Under the pieces are notes generated by a model. The model ran no database searches and was not told the origin of the DNA. It saw only the letters and a program-made list of their open reading frames with translations. From contig DFXK01000002.1 of the NCBI GenBank assembly GCA_002383165.1, forward strand, positions 412,638 through 476,637: a DNA stretch of 64,000 nt, read 5' to 3'. Below are positions 60,528-64,000 of this stretch, one piece after another. The DNA comes from Flavobacteriales bacterium UBA4110. GTDB taxonomy: Bacteria > Bacteroidota > Bacteroidia > Flavobacteriales > Weeksellaceae. A program made the translations under genes and the position numbers. Numbering within the stretch: position 1 is the first letter of the stretch; each line of letters opens with the position of its first letter.

Positions 60528-61895
60528 ATGAGTAATTTCTTAAAAAATAAACATTTGGTTTCCAGAGCTGGTTTTGGCATTCATCACAACGATATCGAAA
60601 AATATAAAAACCTAACACCAAAGAAATTATATCAAATACTTAAAAACACTTCGGATTATCAACCTTTGAAAACGGATGTTCCAGCGATAACACCAGAACA
60701 ATATCAGGAAATGTCAAAAGCTACGGATAGAAAGCCAGTTAATCAATTCAATAAAAATTATAATATTTCTGTCCGAAAATCCTGGCATTCTCAAATGATA
60801 AATACGCCTTATCAGCTTCGGGAAAAAATGGCGCTTTTCTGGCACGGACATTTTGCAACAAGAATTCAGCAATCTTTATTTAATAAGGAGATTATAGAAA
60901 TCTTCCGAAAAAATGCTTTGGGAAATTTTCGAGATCTGGTTTTTGAAGTTTCAAAATCGGCGGCGATGCTCAATTTCCTGAATAATCAGCAAAATAAAAA
61001 AGCCAAACCAAATGAAAACTTTGCCAGAGAATTGATGGAACTTTTCACTTTGGGAAGAGGAAATCTTTATACAGAAAAAGACATCAAAGAATCCGCTAGA
61101 GCCTTTACTGGTTGGAGTTATAACGGTTTAGGAGAATTTACCGATAACAAAAAACAACACGATTCTGGAGAAAAAGTTTTTCTTGGAAAAACGGGTAATT
61201 TTGACGGAACTGATATCATTAATATGATTCTTGAAAAACCAGAATGCGCACATTTCATCACAGAAAAAATCTACAAATTCTTGGTTAATGAAAATTCTGA
61301 TGAAAAAATATTAAAATCATTGAGTGAGAAATTTTACAAATCCAATTATGACATCACAACTTTGATGGATGAAATTTTCCTGTCAGATTGGTTTTATTCT
61401 GAAAAAAACATAGGTGCAAAAATAAAATCGCCAGTTGAATTAATTGTAGGAATCAGAAGAATAATGCTCATGGATTTGCAGAATCGCGATACCATTTACA
61501 ACTTCGAAAAATTGCTTGGACAAGAACTTTTACAACCTCCAAATGTAGCAGGTTGGCCAAGCGGAACACTTTGGATAGACAGTTCTACGTTATTACTTAG
61601 AATGAAAATCCCCGCAGTGATGGCGGGTTACAAAACCCTAGATATAGAACCTAAATCTAATGATGATGTCAATATGGGAAAAGACGAGAAAAAAGTGGTT
61701 GTCAACAAAAAGCAAAACCCAATTACTATCCATTGGGAAGGCATCAGTAATATTTTGAATGAAGACATTTTCAGTCTTCTATTAGCAAAACCAAATGAAA
61801 ATCTACAGAAAATGATTACGGATTTCAATTCTGATAAAACTAAGAAACATCTGATGATAAGTATTATGTCAACGCCGGAATATCAACTTTGTTAA
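60528..61895 (+). CDS. DUF1800-family protein
   Basis: The 455-residue protein has the family blocks HLVSRAGFGIHHNDIEKYK, YQLREKMALFWHGHFATR, PNENFARELMELFTLGRGNLYTEKDI, ARAFTGW and NVAGWPSGTLW. Function is unknown, though genes of this type nearly always precede a DUF1501 gene, as here (11-base gap). No signal peptide is evident from this start. The pair is thought to act together, possibly in periplasmic or surface processes. Confidence 0.9.
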   Translation: MSNFLKNKHLVSRAGFGIHHNDIEKYKNLTPKKLYQILKNTSDYQPLKTDVPAITPEQYQEMSKATDRKPVNQFNKNYNISVRKSWHSQMINTPYQLREKMALFWHGHFATRIQQSLFNKEIIEIFRKNALGNFRDLVFEVSKSAAMLNFLNNQQNKKAKPNENFARELMELFTLGRGNLYTEKDIKESARAFTGWSYNGLGEFTDNKKQHDSGEKVFLGKTGNFDGTDIINMILEKPECAHFITEKIYKFLVNENSDEKILKSLSEKFYKSNYDITTLMDEIFLSDWFYSEKNIGAKIKSPVELIVGIRRIMLMDLQNRDTIYNFEKLLGQELLQPPNVAGWPSGTLWIDSSTLLLRMKIPAVMAGYKTLDIEPKSNDDVNMGKDEKKVVVNKKQNPITIHWEGISNILNEDIFSLLLAKPNENLQKMITDFNSDKTKKHLMISIMSTPEYQLC

Positions 61896-61906
61896 AATAA
61901 GCAGTT

Positions 61907-63103
61907 ATGATTATTAATAGAAAAACATTCTTGAAAACAAGCAGTCTGGCTGCTGCTTCTTTTCTTTTCCCAAATTTTCTACAAGCTTTAACTTTACCAG
62001 AAGCGATTGCTATGAATGGAAAAACGCTGATTATTCTACAATTATCTGGCGGCAATGATGGACTCAACACGATTATTCCTGTCAAAAATGATATTTATTA
62101 TAAGTCCAGAAATCAGATTTCTATCAAAGAAGAAAATTCGCTTTTGTTGACAGATGAAGCTGGAATTAACCCTAATCTCAAATTCTTCAAAGAACTTTAT
62201 GACAATGGAGAATTAGCTGTGATGAATAATGTTGGCTATCCGGATCCGAACAAATCGCACTTCCGAAGTATGGATATTTGGCAAACTGCGAGTGACAGCA
62301 ATGAGTTCAAAAATTCTGGCTGGCTCGGGCGGTATTTGGATGAAGCTTGTCACGATTGTCAGAATCCGACTCAGGCGATAGAAGTTGATGATTTGTTAAG
62401 TCTAGCAATGAAAGGCGAAACGAAAAATGCCATCGCTTTCAAAGACCCGAAAAAATTGTTCGATAACAGTCAGGAAATGCTTTATAAAAAACTGAATGCA
62501 AACAATCACGACCACGAGCACGAATTGGCTTCTTATCTTTACAATACACTTGGCAACGCCATCAACAATTCCGAATATATTTTTTCTGAAAGTAAGGCAA
62601 AACCAACAGACAAAGTTTATCCATCAACACAAATCGGGAAAGATTTTAAGACCATTGCATCACTCATCAAATCTGATATCAACACACAAGTTTATTATCT
62701 TTCCGTAGGAAGTTTTGACACGCATTCCAATCAAAATCAAAAACAAAATCAGTTGTTCAAAAATATCAGTGATGCTGTGGAAATCTTTACAAAGGATATG
62801 AAGGATAATGGGAAATTCAATGATATTATGATAATGACTTTCTCTGAATTTGGACGAAGAGTTGCGCAAAATGCAAGTAACGGAACCGACCACGGAACGG
62901 CCAACCAAATGTTTTTCATCAGCGGTGGACTAAAGAAAAAAGGATTGTTGACTCCACTTCCTGATTTGACCAATCTAAAAGACGGCGATTTGATTTACAC
63001 AGAAGATTTCCGAAAGGTTTATGCGACCGTTCTCAAAAGATGGCTGAATACTAATGACCAAAAAATCCTTGGAAAGGATAATGGTTATTATGATTTTATT
63101 TAA
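61907..63103 (+). CDS. DUF1501-family secreted protein
   Basis: The 398-residue protein begins with a signal sequence, NRKTFLKTSSLAAASFLFPN, a Tat-like N-region with RK in place of the usual RR. Family blocks are QLSGGNDGLNTIIP, NNVGYPDPNKSHFRSMDIWQTAS, YLSVGSFDTHSNQN, MTFSEFGRRVAQNASNGTDHGTANQMFFISGG. The domain resembles an alkaline-phosphatase/sulfatase-like fold (D/H metal pattern). Likely exported and functionally linked to the DUF1800 protein. Confidence 0.9.
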   Translation: MIINRKTFLKTSSLAAASFLFPNFLQALTLPEAIAMNGKTLIILQLSGGNDGLNTIIPVKNDIYYKSRNQISIKEENSLLLTDEAGINPNLKFFKELYDNGELAVMNNVGYPDPNKSHFRSMDIWQTASDSNEFKNSGWLGRYLDEACHDCQNPTQAIEVDDLLSLAMKGETKNAIAFKDPKKLFDNSQEMLYKKLNANNHDHEHELASYLYNTLGNAINNSEYIFSESKAKPTDKVYPSTQIGKDFKTIASLIKSDINTQVYYLSVGSFDTHSNQNQKQNQLFKNISDAVEIFTKDMKDNGKFNDIMIMTFSEFGRRVAQNASNGTDHGTANQMFFISGGLKKKGLLTPLPDLTNLKDGDLIYTEDFRKVYATVLKRWLNTNDQKILGKDNGYYDFI

Positions 63104-63137
63104 TTAAACTTATTCACAAATCCCAATATTATTTTAA

Positions 63138-63208
63138 ACGCAAAGTATGCAAAGGTTTTTATTGTTTATTGAAAATATTATAAAGTTCACAAAGGCGTTT
63201 CACTCAGC
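63138..63208. repeat. GCAAAG dispersed repeat, copy 4
   Basis: ACGCAAAGTATGCAAAG (63138-63154), then AAAGTTCACAAAGGCG (63182-63197) and CACTCAGC (63201-63208). Spacing and order match the other copies. Confidence 0.7.
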
Positions 63209-63302
63209 AAAAATTTTAAAATTCTAATCCGACTAATTATCAAATTCAGATGGCTTTATAGTTTACATCAATAATCGATTTTGATGTAAACTTCAATTTA
63301 TA

Positions 63303-63335
63303 TTGTGCAAAATATAATATTACACCATACATTTG
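63303..63335 (+). promoter_or_regulatory. Promoter for the ohr gene
   Basis: TTG at 63303-63305 and TACATTTG at 63328-63335, separated by 22 bases. Transcript start near 63341 gives a 27-base leader. Confidence 0.55.
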
Positions 63336-63367
63336 TCTCATCAAATAATAATTAAAACATCAACAAA

Positions 63368-63790
63368 ATGAAAACATTGTACAGCATTGGCGCTACAGCC
63401 AAAGGAGGAAGAAACGGAAACGTGAAAAGTGATAACGGAATCTTGGATTTAGAAGTAAGAATGCCAAAAGCTCTTGGTGGAGCAAATGATGATTTTGCGA
63501 ATCCTGAAATGCTTTTTGCTGCAGGATATGCAGCTTGTTTTGACAGCGCATTGAACTTGGTTATCAAACAAAGCAAAATCGAAACTGGCGAAACAACCGT
63601 AACGGCAAAAGTCGGAATTGGACAAATCGAGAATGGTGGATTTGGTCTAGAAGCAGAATTGCACGCTAATATCCCAGGAGTTTCTTTGGAACAAGCTCAT
63701 GAATTGATTGAGAAAGCGCATCAAATCTGTCCTTATTCTAATGCAACAAGAGGAAATATCGAAGTTAAGTTGACTGTAAGCAACGACTAA
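63368..63790 (+). CDS. ohr: Organic hydroperoxide resistance protein (Ohr/OsmC family)
   Basis: The 140-residue protein has both catalytic cysteines: Cys57 (YAACFDSAL) and Cys121 (ICPYSNATRGN), with Arg15 and Glu47 at the positions known for active-site salt bridges. It reduces organic hydroperoxides to alcohols, using lipoylated partner proteins in known cases. It is followed after 49 bases by an OhrR-like gene, the standard redox-regulated pair. Confidence 0.93.
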   Translation: MKTLYSIGATAKGGRNGNVKSDNGILDLEVRMPKALGGANDDFANPEMLFAAGYAACFDSALNLVIKQSKIETGETTVTAKVGIGQIENGGFGLEAELHANIPGVSLEQAHELIEKAHQICPYSNATRGNIEVKLTVSND

Positions 63791-63827
63791 ATTTTGTTTT
63801 CCCAACACGAAAAGGTGCTAAATTATT

Positions 63828-63835
63828 TATCTTTG
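63828..63835 (+). promoter_or_regulatory. -7 element in front of the ohrR-like gene
   Basis: TATCTTTG is an exact TAnnTTTG. It ends 4 bases before the first ATG (63840), so that ATG would be leaderless, or the true start is the ATG at 63864. No TTG at the ideal distance was seen. Confidence 0.4.
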
Positions 63836-63839
63836 AATA

Positions 63840-64000
63840 ATGGAGCCCAATCAAAAACTCAATATGGAAGATTTATTAAAATTAGACAAACAACTTTGCT
63901 TTTCTGTTTATGTTTTGCATCGCGAAATCATGCAGTGTTATCGTCCGATTCTTAAAAATATTGGGTTGACTTATCCGCAATACATCACGATGATGACGCT
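63840..64000 (+). CDS. OhrR-like MarR-family regulator (3' end outside window)
   Basis: The frame is open to the window end. It reads MEPNQKLNMEDLLKLDKQLCFSVY, then HREIMQCYRPILKNIGLTYPQYITMM, as in OhrR proteins. The Cys in QLCFSVY is at the peroxide-sensing position of OhrR. The start is the ATG at 63840 or 63864. It probably represses ohr until organic peroxides oxidise that Cys. Truncated at the edge, so DNA-binding helices are not seen. Confidence 0.82.
   Translation, partial: MEPNQKLNMEDLLKLDKQLCFSVYVLHREIMQCYRPILKNIGLTYPQYITMMT

Noticed and set aside
1..64000. Mobile elements, tRNA or rRNA genes
   Set aside because: No transposase, integrase, phage gene, tRNA-like cloverleaf or rRNA segment was recognised on either strand.

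Overview
The window looks like chromosomal DNA of a Bacteroidota member of class Flavobacteriia, most likely Chryseobacterium or a close Weeksellaceae relative. The reasons are low GC, no Shine-Dalgarno sequences, many promoters of the Bacteroidota type (TTG about 20 bases before TAnnTTTG), secreted proteins whose signal peptides end in AQ/SQ/GQ, a PorP/SprF type IX secretion protein, a type IX C-terminal sorting domain, and families common in this class (GSCFA, DUF3822, DUF3575, DUF5715, LuxE-like, DUF1800/DUF1501). No rRNA, tRNA, CRISPR array, insertion sequence or prophage was seen. The placement is inference from gene content, not a database match.

Layout. 0-8.8 kb: mixed metabolic and envelope genes (sulfurtransferase, threonine dehydrogenase, a degenerate polysaccharide deacetylase, a membrane phosphoesterase, a KAS III enzyme, YigZ, a membrane Zn protease, a GNAT protein). 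8.8-23.1 kb: a complete 14-subunit nuoA-N operon for respiratory complex I, with a short NuoG and a predicted outer-membrane beta-barrel gene between nuoF and nuoG. 23.4-26.3 kb: a secreted CocE-type hydrolase and a flavin-dependent oxidoreductase. 26.5-31.5 kb: a tight seven-gene minus-strand cluster (thioredoxin-like, DUF3575 barrel, small membrane protein, LpxH-like, LuxE-like, DUF5715, PD-(D/E)XK-like). 31.7-33.6 kb: DUF3822, rsmD and a secreted glucosaminidase.

33.6-38.4 kb is a redox and drug-response stretch: HxlR regulator with a divergent nitroreductase, an ABC-F ATPase with a structured leader, and a LysR regulator divergent from an MdaB-like quinone reductase plus a small monooxygenase. 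38.5-46.8 kb holds murI, a HemW-like gene, PorP/SprF, an RluD-type pseudouridine synthase, a PASTA protein, a purine phosphoribosyltransferase, adk, obgE and a lipoprotein gene interrupted by a stop codon. 46.9-58.8 kb has two DEAD-box helicases, TatD, GSCFA, a polyprenyl synthase, Pit with its DUF47 partner, a leucine-rich repeat protein, serine ammonia-lyase and an alpha/beta hydrolase. 59-64 kb has YceI, an outer-membrane barrel, a DUF1800-DUF1501 pair, ohr and the start of an ohrR-like gene.

The most unusual non-coding content is a set of dispersed intergenic repeats: four copies of a GCAAAG-based element, a CACATAG element of the same design, and a GATTCCTC/AATGACA element. Several spacers are also built from near-repeats of a private short word. 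Other points worth a second look are possible leaderless promoters, a terminator-like hairpin in the rhlE leader, an ATG-TAA plus hairpin leader before the ABC-F gene, and a strong hairpin buried in the yigZ coding region.
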